Positions 44,407-52,189 of a DNA stretch of 64,000 bases are shown here, piece by piece. The notes beneath the pieces are model-generated. The model had not been told where the DNA came from. It worked only from the letters and a program-made list of their open reading frames with translations, and did no database searches. Source of the DNA: Akkermansia muciniphila (GTDB lineage: Bacteria; Verrucomicrobiota; Verrucomicrobiia; Verrucomicrobiales; DEV007); contig CAMCXS010000001.1 of the NCBI GenBank assembly GCA_945883495.1, positions 1-64,000 on the forward strand, written 5' to 3'. The position numbers and the translations under genes are program-made. Each line of letters begins with the position of its first letter. Within the stretch, counting starts at the first letter, position 1.

Positions 44407-45870
44407 ATGAGCAGGAGATCTCGACGCAAAACCCAGACTGGCGCGAATTTGGGCGCCGCCATCGGCCAAGGTGCCCTCATCGGCGGAGCGCTCTTCGTGC
44501 TCTCCTTGGCCATCGCCGCCTTCGCCATCGTGTCGTATGCCAAAGGCTTTCTCCGCAGCACCGCGTTCCGCGAGAAAGTAGCTGCTGCGATTTCCAAAAG
44601 CCTCAAGGCGGATGCCGAGTTGGACATCGTCCGCTGGGAGGGTTCCTCCGCCTATACTGATCGATTCCGCGCCACCGGATATCAGGACGCCGCCTTCGGG
44701 TTCCTGGAAGTCTCCGGCTTTCGCGCCGAATTGGATCTGAGCGCAGCACAATTCCGCCGTGGCGTCTGGAAAGTTCCAGAAGTCATCGTGAATCAAGCCG
44801 ATCTCGATGTTTCCGAGAAAGCCAAGCTTCCCCAATCGTTCCCTGCCCCTGCGATCGTCTCCCCCGAACCGCGCCCCCAAGCAGCCCCTGGAATGATTGC
44901 GAGCATGATCCCCAACCGCGCCGAAATTGACGTCGTCCGCATCAGCAATTTCAACCTCCTCTGGACGGAAGGAACCGGCCCAAAATCCGAGGCCGTCGGC
45001 ATGCAAACCATCATCAAGCCAACCCCGACCATGGATGCCTACAAAGTCGAAATCCGCGGCGGTTCCATCCGGCGCCCCGGTCAGGAGAAATTGGAAGTCG
45101 ATCGCGTCGATTTTCGATTCAAGGACGGCGATGTCTTTCTATCTCAAGCGCTCTTGCGAACGGCCGGCGACGCCGAAATCCAAGCGGAAGGAGATATCAT
45201 CAAGGGAACCAAGGAAAAACCGGGCTCGATGCTGCTGCGTGCTTCGATCGACCACTTGCAAGCGCAAGAGGTCGTCGCGGACGCTTGGACGCAAAAGGTG
45301 CGCGGCGACCTGCGAGTCGCGGCCAAAATCGAAGGAGATCCCGCCCGGCCGGATCAAATCTCCCAAACGGGCACCATCACCATGGACAAAGGCATGCTCG
45401 AAGCCTTCCCCGTTTTGGAAACCTTGGCGACCTACACCGGCAGCGAGCGCTTCCGCCGCTTGGCGTTGCGGGATGGCGCCAGCGCGCAATTCAGCCGAAT
45501 TGGGAATCGCACCATCGTAGAAAACATCGATGTGCAGTCGGATGGGTTGGCTCGACTCACCGGGAGCCTCCAAGTGGACGGCAAGGCATTATCCGGCAAA
45601 TTGCGCTTAGGCATCATTCCCGGCAGCGCCACTTGGATTCCCGGAGTGGAACAAGCGATCTTCGTGACCACGGACAACGGCTATCTCTGGACGGACATCA
45701 ATCTCTCCGGAACGGTCGATGCTCCGCAAAACGATTTGGTCCCGAAACTCGCCGCCGCTGGCGTGAAGACGGCCATTGATACCATCAAGAGCCCAGCAGC
45801 GATCAAGCAGTCGGTGGAAGGAGCAATCGGCGTGGGCCGGGATTTGCTGAACGGCTTCTTGGGCCGTTGA
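44407..45870 (+). CDS. AsmA-like envelope protein
   Basis: ATG 44407 (MSRRSRRKTQTGANLGAAIG) gives a 487-aa protein with one N-terminal membrane segment (ALIGGALFVLSLAIAAFAIV). A long beta-rich periplasmic part follows, of the AsmA/DUF3971 type: GSIRRPGQEKLEVDRVDFRF, then LRDGASAQFSRIGNRTIVEN and LARLTGSLQVDGKALSGKLR. AsmA-like proteins are proposed lipid-transfer bridges across the periplasm. The ORF frame is open far upstream, but that part is antisense to the ABC gene and is excluded. It is divergent from the ABC transporter gene. Confidence 0.7.
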   Translation: MSRRSRRKTQTGANLGAAIGQGALIGGALFVLSLAIAAFAIVSYAKGFLRSTAFREKVAAAISKSLKADAELDIVRWEGSSAYTDRFRATGYQDAAFGFLEVSGFRAELDLSAAQFRRGVWKVPEVIVNQADLDVSEKAKLPQSFPAPAIVSPEPRPQAAPGMIASMIPNRAEIDVVRISNFNLLWTEGTGPKSEAVGMQTIIKPTPTMDAYKVEIRGGSIRRPGQEKLEVDRVDFRFKDGDVFLSQALLRTAGDAEIQAEGDIIKGTKEKPGSMLLRASIDHLQAQEVVADAWTQKVRGDLRVAAKIEGDPARPDQISQTGTITMDKGMLEAFPVLETLATYTGSERFRRLALRDGASAQFSRIGNRTIVENIDVQSDGLARLTGSLQVDGKALSGKLRLGIIPGSATWIPGVEQAIFVTTDNGYLWTDINLSGTVDAPQNDLVPKLAAAGVKTAIDTIKSPAAIKQSVEGAIGVGRDLLNGFLGR

Positions 45871-45878
45871 AAGTACAC

Positions 45879-46412
45879 TTATAGTTTGAGCGTTTCCGCC
45901 GGACCATTGCCGTTCTCTTCAATCCATTTGCGGGTGATGTGATTGAAGAGGGCATCGAGTTGCTGCTTTTGGGATAGATTGAACTCCACCGTCTTGGCGT
46001 GCGTGGTGTCGGGGTAATGCTTTACGACCTGGCGCGCGTCTTCGCCTGTTCGCTTCTCGGCCAGTTCAGACAGCTTTTGGGCGCGATTGTTAATGATCTG
46101 CACCGCGTTCAGAGGATTGTTTTCGGAGAGGCTCTCCAAATAATAGAAGCGGGCGATGACCCCTCCGGTGGTATCCACCGTGACTTCATCGACCTTGCCA
46201 CCACCATCGATCACGAATTGTGCGCGGCTCACCGAGACGATCCGGGAATAGGGAATTACGAAACGCCCCTCTTTGTGGGTGATCGCCAAAAAGCCCCGCC
46301 ACCCCTCGGGCTCGGCGGGGGAATTGTTATTGTTGGGAGCAGGCTGGTTTTGCGCCGGCAGTTGTGCAGCGCCGAAAAGACAGAAACAAAGCAGATACTG
46401 ATAAACTTTCAT
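45879..46412 (-). CDS. Exported hypothetical protein
   Basis: ATG 46412 (MKVYQYLLCFCLFGAAQLPA) gives a 177-aa protein with signal peptide, an Asn/Pro-rich linker and a compact domain. The domain starts GWRGFLAITHKEGRFVIPYS and contains VDTTGGVIARFYYLESLSEN. The C-terminal half is helical. No family recognised. It converges on the AsmA-like gene with an 8-bp gap and follows another small membrane-protein gene on the same strand. Confidence 0.65.
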   Translation of the reverse strand: MKVYQYLLCFCLFGAAQLPAQNQPAPNNNNSPAEPEGWRGFLAITHKEGRFVIPYSRIVSVSRAQFVIDGGGKVDEVTVDTTGGVIARFYYLESLSENNPLNAVQIINNRAQKLSELAEKRTGEDARQVVKHYPDTTHAKTVEFNLSQKQQLDALFNHITRKWIEENGNGPAETLKL

Positions 46413-46462
46413 GGCAGGATTTTTGGGTGGAACACCGGGATGGGGAGATTGTCGCGAACGGA

Positions 46463-46984
46463 TCACTCAATGTCCAGAAGTTCGCGCAAGGCCCCTGGCT
46501 CATACCCCTCCAGGCTGGTCAATTCGACTTGATCGATCCGGTGCAGGCGCCAGTCCCAGGGCAACCACCCCGCCTTCCGCCAGGTAAACACGAAGGGTTC
46601 CCGAAGACGATTCGCACGCTCTCGGATAAATTGGCCCGCCCCCACCGGGGAACCTTGGAGCCTCAAGCGCGCTTGGTAGCTCCCCGTTCCCCCGCTCACC
46701 TCAACCTTTTCGTCCTGGACCGCAAAACCGACCGCCAAAAAACAGCGCCGGAGGTCATCGCACGCCAAAAGCACATCCAGGCGATCGAATCCCCACGCAT
46801 CCGCATAATTGGCCGCGAGCAAGCGGTCGATCTTCTTGGCTTTGCGATCTTCGACCGCCCGGAGAAACTCCTTTTGATGCGCCATCACCTGGGCTTCGGC
46901 CCGCCAGATCGTCAGTGAAGCCACCACAGTCACCACGAGACCCACCGCGCCCGCGATGGCCAACCATTGCCCGCGAATTTGCAT
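46463..46984 (-). CDS. Hypothetical protein with one N-terminal membrane helix
   Basis: The start at ATG 46984 (MQIRGQWLAIAGAVGLVVTV) gives 173 aa. After the membrane segment comes an NTF2-like pattern (FLRAVEDRKAKKIDRLLAAN...DDLRRCFLAVGFAVQDEKVE) ending in strand-rich sequence (FVFTWRKAGWLPWDWRLHRI). It is divergent from rppH across 72 bp. The much longer ORF in this frame reads through the antisense of rppH and is not real. Function unknown. Confidence 0.6.
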   Translation of the reverse strand: MQIRGQWLAIAGAVGLVVTVVASLTIWRAEAQVMAHQKEFLRAVEDRKAKKIDRLLAANYADAWGFDRLDVLLACDDLRRCFLAVGFAVQDEKVEVSGGTGSYQARLRLQGSPVGAGQFIRERANRLREPFVFTWRKAGWLPWDWRLHRIDQVELTSLEGYEPGALRELLDIE

Positions 46985-47056
46985 CGCCGCCAGGCTCCGC
47001 CGGTTTCCTTGCGCGATCAAGTTGACGCTGCCCGTGCCGATGGCTTTTGTGTCCAG

Positions 47057-47524
47057 ATGCTTCTTTATCGTCCGAATATTGCCGCCATCCTGCAGGACGA
47101 TTTGGGCCGCATCCTCGTCGCGGAACGGATCAGCATCCGCGGAGCTTGGCAGTTTCCCCAAGGCGGAATCGACGACGGCGAGGACGTGATCGATGCCCTG
47201 AAGCGCGAAGTCCGCGAGGAACTCGGCTTGCCGGAAACCTGCTTTGAGCCCCTTCATTCCCGCACCGGGTATCGCTACGATTTCCCGCCCAACCATCGCC
47301 GCAAAGGTCCCTGGGCCGGGCAAGAGCAAACCTATTTTCTCTGCCGCTTTCTCGGCACCGATGCGGATATCGATCTGGCCCAAGATGACGCCGAGTTTTG
47401 CGCGTATCGCTGGATCGCACCAGCTGAGTTTCGCCTCGGGTGGCTTCCTGAATTCAAGCGCGAGGTCTACCGGCAAGTATTCCAGGACTTCTTTGGCATC
47501 GATCTTTCTGAAGAAACGCCGTGA
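47057..47524 (+). CDS. rppH: RNA pyrophosphohydrolase-like Nudix hydrolase
   Basis: ATG 47057 (MLLYRPNIAAILQDDLGRIL) gives 155 aa with the RppH-type start RPN and the Nudix box GGIDDGEDVIDALKREVREELG. GAWQFPQGGID and the late FKREVYRQVFQDFF also match RppH/NudH. These enzymes remove pyrophosphate from 5' ends of mRNA to trigger decay, or cleave dinucleoside polyphosphates. The stop overlaps the sulP start by one base (TGATG), implying coupling. Confidence 0.85.
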   Translation: MLLYRPNIAAILQDDLGRILVAERISIRGAWQFPQGGIDDGEDVIDALKREVREELGLPETCFEPLHSRTGYRYDFPPNHRRKGPWAGQEQTYFLCRFLGTDADIDLAQDDAEFCAYRWIAPAEFRLGWLPEFKREVYRQVFQDFFGIDLSEETP

Positions 47525-49359
47525 TGGCCTCCGTCCAGGAATGGCTTCGCCAGGCAAGGACGGCCCTCATCGCCTTCCTGCTCACCCGGCCGGTCGATCC
47601 GCTGCCGTTGTTGCGTGATCTCAAGGGATACAACGGCCATCGATTTAAATCTGACTTCTGGGCCGGCCTCAACGTCGCCCTCCTCGCCATTCCCCAAGGG
47701 ATGGCCTACGCGGTGATCGCCGAAGTGCCGATCTATTTCGGCATCACATGCAGTGCCATCGCCTCATTCGTGGCCGCCCCATTTTCAGGCTCCCGGCACA
47801 CCATTCTGGGCCCGACCAACGCCACCGCCCTGATGATTTTCGGGTTCTTCGGAACGCTCCAAGAACCTTCCGCCAAGCTAATCTTGCTTCCGCTGCTCGT
47901 CTTCTTTGTCGGGCTCCTTCTCGTCCTCGGCGCCTATCTCCGGGTAGCGGACCTCATCCAATACATCAGCCGCAGCGTGGTTGTCGGTTATATCACGGGC
48001 GCCGCCGTGTTGATCATCGCCAATCAGGCAAGGATCGTGCTCGGGGTCGACTTCAATTCCGGGGAACCTAGGCCACGAACGTTCTTCGGATTGCTCGCGT
48101 TTCTGGTCCGCTCTTTGCCGGAAGCTCAATGGGAAACGCTGCTCCTCAGTAGCATCACGATCGCGGTGTTTCTGGCGATCCGGCGAACTCGTCCTGGCTG
48201 GCCCGTTTTTGCCATCAGTTTGGCCCTGGCTAGCGCCGTGTATGCCTTCCTCCACGTATTCCATTTCCGGGTGGAGACTTTTGAAGCGTTCAACCTCGCC
48301 AACCTCCAACCCACCGTTCCTCACTTTCCTGGAGGCTTGTTCAATACAATCAGCCTGCTCTTTGGAATCGCCATTTCGGTCGCGTTCCTCGCTTCCTTGG
48401 AGAACAGCGTGATGTCCAAAACTCTGGCCAGCCGCAGCGGCGACCGACCAGACCAGAATCAGGATATGCTCAGCTTGGGCATCGCTAACCTCGTCACCTC
48501 GTTCTTCAGCTCCCTTCCGGCCTCGGGCTCGCTGACCCGCTCCCAGCTGAACTATTCCAGCGGAGCGGAAACGCGCTTGGCAGGCGTTTTCAGCGGCTTG
48601 CTTTGTGCCACGGGCGCCGTTCTCCTCGCCATTCCGGGGAATCAGATGATCACTTGGATCCCGGAGTGCGCCCTGGCAACGTTAGTGATTTGCATCGCGG
48701 TCTCGCTGGTGCATCGACGCCAGATCCGCATTTGCCTGGCCGCGACAGGCTCCGACGCCACGGTCACGTTATCGACGTTTCTAGCCACCCTGATTCTGCC
48801 GTTTCACCAAGCGGTGTTCCTGGGCGTGGCGATTTCCATCATGCTCTATCTGCGCAAAGCGAGCCGCCCCGAACTGGTCGAATATCATTTCACCGACGAA
48901 GGCGACGTCCGGGAATCGTTCGATGGCACCCGCCAACACCCGCTCATTTCCCTGGTCCACGTGGAGGGTGAATTATTCTTCGGTGCGGCGGAATTGCTCC
49001 GCAGCCAGATTCAGCGCTCCTGCATGGATCCGAACTTGCGGGTCATTATCCTGCGGATGCGCAACGCTCGTCGGCTGGATGCCACTAGCGTGATGGCCTT
49101 GGAAGATCTGGCCCGCTTCCTCCGCGGCTCGGGCCGGCATCTCATCCTCAGCGGAGCGACCCCCGAAGTGCTCGGAGTTCTGACCCGCTCGCGCACCCTG
49201 GAAGCCATCGGGCAGGAAAATGTCTTTGCCCACGATCCCCGCAAACCGAACTGGTCCACCCGCGAAGCCCTGAGCCACGCGAAAACCTTGATCGGAGCGG
49301 ACGATGCCGAGGTGCGAATCTTCTTCGACCCCTCCGCCAAACGGCCGGATAACGGCTAG
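47524..49359 (+). CDS. SulP-family anion transporter with STAS domain
   Basis: The 611-aa protein from ATG 47524 has about 10-12 membrane segments with the SulP signature area (GLNVALLAIPQGMAYAVIAE; FSGSRHTILGPTNATALMIF). A C-terminal STAS domain follows (about 455-570; HVEGELFFGAAELLRSQIQR...RRLDATSVMALEDLARFLRG). SulP proteins carry sulfate, bicarbonate or other anions. The start overlaps the Nudix gene. Sulfate would fit with cysJ and cysK nearby, but the substrate cannot be read from sequence. Confidence 0.9.
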   Translation: MASVQEWLRQARTALIAFLLTRPVDPLPLLRDLKGYNGHRFKSDFWAGLNVALLAIPQGMAYAVIAEVPIYFGITCSAIASFVAAPFSGSRHTILGPTNATALMIFGFFGTLQEPSAKLILLPLLVFFVGLLLVLGAYLRVADLIQYISRSVVVGYITGAAVLIIANQARIVLGVDFNSGEPRPRTFFGLLAFLVRSLPEAQWETLLLSSITIAVFLAIRRTRPGWPVFAISLALASAVYAFLHVFHFRVETFEAFNLANLQPTVPHFPGGLFNTISLLFGIAISVAFLASLENSVMSKTLASRSGDRPDQNQDMLSLGIANLVTSFFSSLPASGSLTRSQLNYSSGAETRLAGVFSGLLCATGAVLLAIPGNQMITWIPECALATLVICIAVSLVHRRQIRICLAATGSDATVTLSTFLATLILPFHQAVFLGVAISIMLYLRKASRPELVEYHFTDEGDVRESFDGTRQHPLISLVHVEGELFFGAAELLRSQIQRSCMDPNLRVIILRMRNARRLDATSVMALEDLARFLRGSGRHLILSGATPEVLGVLTRSRTLEAIGQENVFAHDPRKPNWSTREALSHAKTLIGADDAEVRIFFDPSAKRPDNG

Positions 49360-49406
49360 CCCAGTCTCAGACATCCTGACCTGCTCCCGGAAACACGAAT
49401 TTTGCG

Positions 49407-49428
49407 AGGAAGTCAAATCAGACTTCCT
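49407..49428 (+). terminator. Hairpin downstream of sulP
   Basis: AGGAAGTC (49407-49414), a 6-nt loop and GACTTCCT (49421-49428) form a perfect 8-bp stem about 48 bp after the sulP stop. No T-run follows, but the position suits a terminator. Confidence 0.45.
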
Positions 49429-49470
49429 GCCTATCGGTTGCCGTCTCAGGCTCCACGGGCTGCGGGATGA

Positions 49471-49637
49471 CATTCCGGGCTCGGAATGGGCGGCTGCAGC
49501 GGTGCGGGAGGACATTCCGGGCTCGGAATGGTGACTGCAGCGGTGCGGGAGGGCATTCCGGGCTCGGAATGGGTGGCTGCAGCGCTGCGGAAGGGCGTTC
49601 CGGGCTCGGAATGGACAGCTGCAGCGCTGCGGGCGGG
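49471..49637. repeat. Tandem array of four 41-42-bp units with palindromic core (array 2)
   Basis: Units start at 49471, 49513, 49554 and 49596 (spacings 42, 41, 42). Each begins with the perfect dyad CATTCC-GGGCTC-GGAATG (one arm reads CGTTCC in unit 4). A second palindrome follows, GCTGCAGC in units 1, 3 and 4 and CTGCAG in unit 2, and a G-rich end closes the unit. A partial unit end (CTGCGGGATGA) precedes the first. The units are much more alike than those of arrays 1 and 3, so this array looks younger. It fills the 490-bp gap between convergent sulP and the YfgM-like gene, which otherwise holds only hairpins. Confidence 0.85.
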
Positions 49638-49666
49638 GAAAGCTGCCGCCCGGCTGCATGGGTGAT

Positions 49667-49720
49667 GCGGAATTCTACGAAGCGCAGCCGCTACGTCGTA
49701 GAGGCGGGGCTTCCCCCGCC
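49667..49720. repeat. REP-like inverted pair beside array 2
   Basis: CTAC (49691-49694) and GTAG (49698-49701) lie head to head 3 bp apart. The plus-strand element continues into GGCGGGG-CTTC-CCCCGCC (49703-49720), a perfect 7-bp stem with a 4-nt loop. The minus-strand element is degenerate (CGG/CCG closing a large loop back to 49667). This is the layout of paired REPs (BIMEs). Confidence 0.5.
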
Positions 49721-49848
49721 TGTTTCATCCAAAGCACCCGGCGATTGGGTCGCACGTTCAGGGCTCGGGCTCTGGCGAGATGTCCGCGGCTCGACGACTG
49801 AAAGTCCTCGCCACGTTGAAGGTTCGGAACGCTCACCAGCACTCCCGC

Positions 49849-50706
49849 TTACTTGGCAGGAGCTGCCGGTGCGGGCGTGGGAGTTGCCTCAGGCTTGGCG
49901 GGAGTCGCTGGCTTGGCCTCGGCTTTCGCTTCCGGTTTCTCCGGGGCTTTCGGCGCTGCCGCTGCCTCGGTTTTGGCGGGAGCCACCGCTGGAGTCTTGG
50001 CTGGGGTCGGAGCCGTCTCCGCCGCCTTGGGAAGCACAGGAGCCGGCGTTTTCGCCTTGGCTTCCGCCAGTTTCAAAGCTTGAAGCCGCTGCGCAACTTG
50101 CTGACTCCAGGGATTCACCGGGTAATTGGCTTGGATCGGTTCGTAGATCGTTTTCGCCTTCACCAAATCGCCCTGCTGGTAGGCCAAGTCGCCCAATTGC
50201 AGTTGGGCCAGGGCGGCCAGGTCCGAGCTGCTGGGGATCTCACTCAGGAAATCCCGGGCCCTCTCCAGTTCATTGGCGTTCGTGGCCAAGCGGGCCAAGG
50301 CCAGAGTTGCTTGATCGATCAACGCGTGCTGCGGATGACGTTCCCGCAATTCCACCAACGCGGCGCGGGCCTCGTCGATTTTCCCTTCATCCTCCAGCAG
50401 GGCCGCCTTGCGCAAGAGCGCATTCCCCGCCACGGGCGAACTGGGATATTGCGCGATAACGGCATCGAACTCACTCAACGTCGAGGCTTTCGAGAAGGCT
50501 TGCGCGGTCTCCAACTCTGATTCCGCCCGGGTGCCGCTGAACCAAATGGCGGCGCTGACGCCCACCACCACCGCGGCGATTCCTCCGAAAACGGTAACCT
50601 TGTTGTCCTCGATGAATTTTTCCAGAGGAGACGGGCCCAGAGCGGCGGCCAGCGGATCGTGAGCTGGGGCCTCTTCCGGGTGAGATGGGGCGGGTGCTTT
50701 GGCCAT
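49849..50706 (-). CDS. YfgM-like membrane protein with TPR domain and Ala/Pro/Lys tail
   Basis: This 285-aa protein has an N-terminal soluble lead and one membrane segment (about 40-56; VFGGIAAVVVGVSAAIWF). A tetratricopeptide-like domain (about 60-205) follows, with VIAQYPSSPVAGNALLRKAA and LAQLQLGDLAYQQGDLVKAK. Then comes a long low-complexity tail of Ala, Pro, Lys and Glu (about 215-285). The head resembles YfgM, an ancillary factor of the SecYEG translocon. The tail would lie outside the cytoplasm if the topology is like YfgM (inference). Confidence 0.75.
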   Translation of the reverse strand: MAKAPAPSHPEEAPAHDPLAAALGPSPLEKFIEDNKVTVFGGIAAVVVGVSAAIWFSGTRAESELETAQAFSKASTLSEFDAVIAQYPSSPVAGNALLRKAALLEDEGKIDEARAALVELRERHPQHALIDQATLALARLATNANELERARDFLSEIPSSSDLAALAQLQLGDLAYQQGDLVKAKTIYEPIQANYPVNPWSQQVAQRLQALKLAEAKAKTPAPVLPKAAETAPTPAKTPAVAPAKTEAAAAPKAPEKPEAKAEAKPATPAKPEATPTPAPAAPAK

Positions 50707-50793
50707 TTGGCAGATGGGGTAAAAATCAGCAACTTGGCCCCGAATGCCACTTGGTCAAGTGACGGGACCGCCATTCCTTGATTCCTGGTTCGT

Positions 50794-51756
50794 TCAGCCG
50801 CCCACTTGCTGGCGGGCTTCCTCGGCGAGCGCCGTGCTCAGGTAGCGTTCCCCGGTGGAGCAGGCCACCGTGACGATCAGTTTGCCCTTGTTCTCCGGAC
50901 GGGCCGCCACTTTGATGGCGGCGGCTACGTTCGCCCCAGTGCTGATCCCGACGAGGATGCCCTCCTCCTTCGCGATCCGGCGCGCCATGGCGAACGCCTC
51001 GTCGTTGCTGATCTTGACACACTCATCGACGATGTCGAGGTGCAGGTTGGAGGGGACGAAACCGGCTCCGGTCCCTTGGATCTTGTGCGGCCCGGGGACC
51101 ACCGGTTCACCGGCCATCGTCTGCGTGATGACGGGGGAATCCGCGGGTTCCACGGCGATCGCTTGGAACCCCGGACGCCTGGGCTTGATCACCTCGGCGC
51201 AGCCGGTCAAGGTTCCTCCGGTGCCCACAGCCGACACCAGAATATCGACTTGGCCATCCGTGTCCGCCCAGATTTCCTCGGCGGTGGTCTTGCGGTGGAT
51301 CTCCGGATTCGCTTCGTTGTTGAACTGTTGCGGCATCCACGCGCCCGGTGTCTCCGCCACGATCTCCTCCGCACGGGCGATCGCTCCCTTCATCCCTTTG
51401 GCTCCCGGGGTCAGTTCAAGCTTCGCCCCAAGCATCGCCAACAAGGTGCGGCGTTCCAAGCTCATGGTTTCGGGCATCGTCAGAATCAACGAATAGCCCT
51501 TGGAGGCCGCCACGAACGCCAAAGCGATCCCGGTGTTCCCGCTCGTCGGCTCCACGATGGTCGTGCCCGGCTTGAGGATGCCTTGGCGCTCCGCGTCCTC
51601 AATCATGGCCATCCCGATCCGGTCCTTGACGCTACCCAGCGGATTGAAGAACTCGCACTTCAGGGCGATGGTGGCTTCCAGACCAGCCGTCACTTTGTTC
51701 AGTTTGACCAACGGGGTGCGGCCGACGGTCTCGACGATGTTGTTGTAAAGGGGCAT
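50794..51756 (-). CDS. cysK: Cysteine synthase (O-acetylserine sulfhydrylase)
   Basis: This 320-aa PLP enzyme makes L-cysteine from O-acetylserine and sulfide. The PLP lysine is in [13 protein letters not shown]-like [14 protein letters not shown], with the substrate loop [11 protein letters not shown] and the phosphate-binding [11 protein letters not shown]. Length and motifs fit CysK rather than CysM or cystathionine beta-synthase. It lies 87 bp from the YfgM-like gene on the same strand. Together with cysJ it indicates assimilatory sulfate reduction. Confidence 0.94.
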   Translation of the reverse strand: MPLYNNIVETVGRTPLVKLNKVTAGLEATIALKCEFFNPLGSVKDRIGMAMIEDAERQGILKPGTTIVEPTSGNTGIALAFVAASKGYSLILTMPETMSLERRTLLAMLGAKLELTPGAKGMKGAIARAEEIVAETPGAWMPQQFNNEANPEIHRKTTAEEIWADTDGQVDILVSAVGTGGTLTGCAEVIKPRRPGFQAIAVEPADSPVITQTMAGEPVVPGPHKIQGTGAGFVPSNLHLDIVDECVKISNDEAFAMARRIAKEEGILVGISTGANVAAAIKVAARPENKGKLIVTVACSTGERYLSTALAEEARQQVGG

Positions 51757-51904
51757 TGCGAACGGGGGAATGAAAATCCGTGGAGGGTTGCCATAGCCTC
51801 AGAAAGCCCGGAAAACAAGTGGCGACTCACGATGGCGTGCCTATTTCGGGAAAGTTTGACAATTCCCGCTTGCGTTTCCTAACACTTGCTCCAATGGAAT
51901 CGCC

Positions 51905-52189
51905 ATGGAAAATCTGATCCCTGAGGAAGAATTGGAGCAGTGGATGAAAAAGATCCCCGAATGGGAACTCGAGGATGACTGCATCTGCCGCAGCTTCGAG
52001 TTCGATTCCTACATGGAAGGCATCGATTTCGTAAACGGCGTCGCCGAACTTGCCGAGGAGGCCGATCACCATCCAGACCTCGAAGTCAGCTACGGCATGG
52101 TCGATGTCACCCTCACCACTCACGACCTCAAGGGCCTCACCGAACAGGACTTCCTGCTCGCTCAGAAGATCGACCAAATGTTTAGCTGA
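51905..52189 (+). CDS. Pterin-4-alpha-carbinolamine dehydratase-like protein
   Basis: This 94-aa protein carries the PCD signature: EELEQWMKKIPEWELEDD at the start, FVNGVAELAEEADHHPDLEV with the paired active-site histidines, and LTTHDLKGLTEQDFLLAQKI at the end. PCD dehydrates 4a-hydroxytetrahydropterin during aromatic amino acid hydroxylation; orphan bacterial versions may also help molybdopterin metabolism. Its stop overlaps the convergent ppsA stop by 8 bp. Confidence 0.92.
   Translation: MENLIPEEELEQWMKKIPEWELEDDCICRSFEFDSYMEGIDFVNGVAELAEEADHHPDLEVSYGMVDVTLTTHDLKGLTEQDFLLAQKIDQMFS

Noticed and set aside
43225-45870. 881-aa plus-strand ORF as one gene
   Set aside because: Its first 394 codons are antisense to the ABC transporter gene. 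Only the part from ATG 44407, with a membrane segment and AsmA-like sequence, is kept.
46463-47557. 364-aa minus-strand ORF
   Set aside because: The N-terminal 190 residues are antisense to the rppH-like gene; only the part from ATG 46984 is kept.
51757-51904. Possible SAM-type riboswitch upstream of cysK
   Set aside because: Some GGG/CCC pairing is visible, but the SAM-I core sequences are absent.
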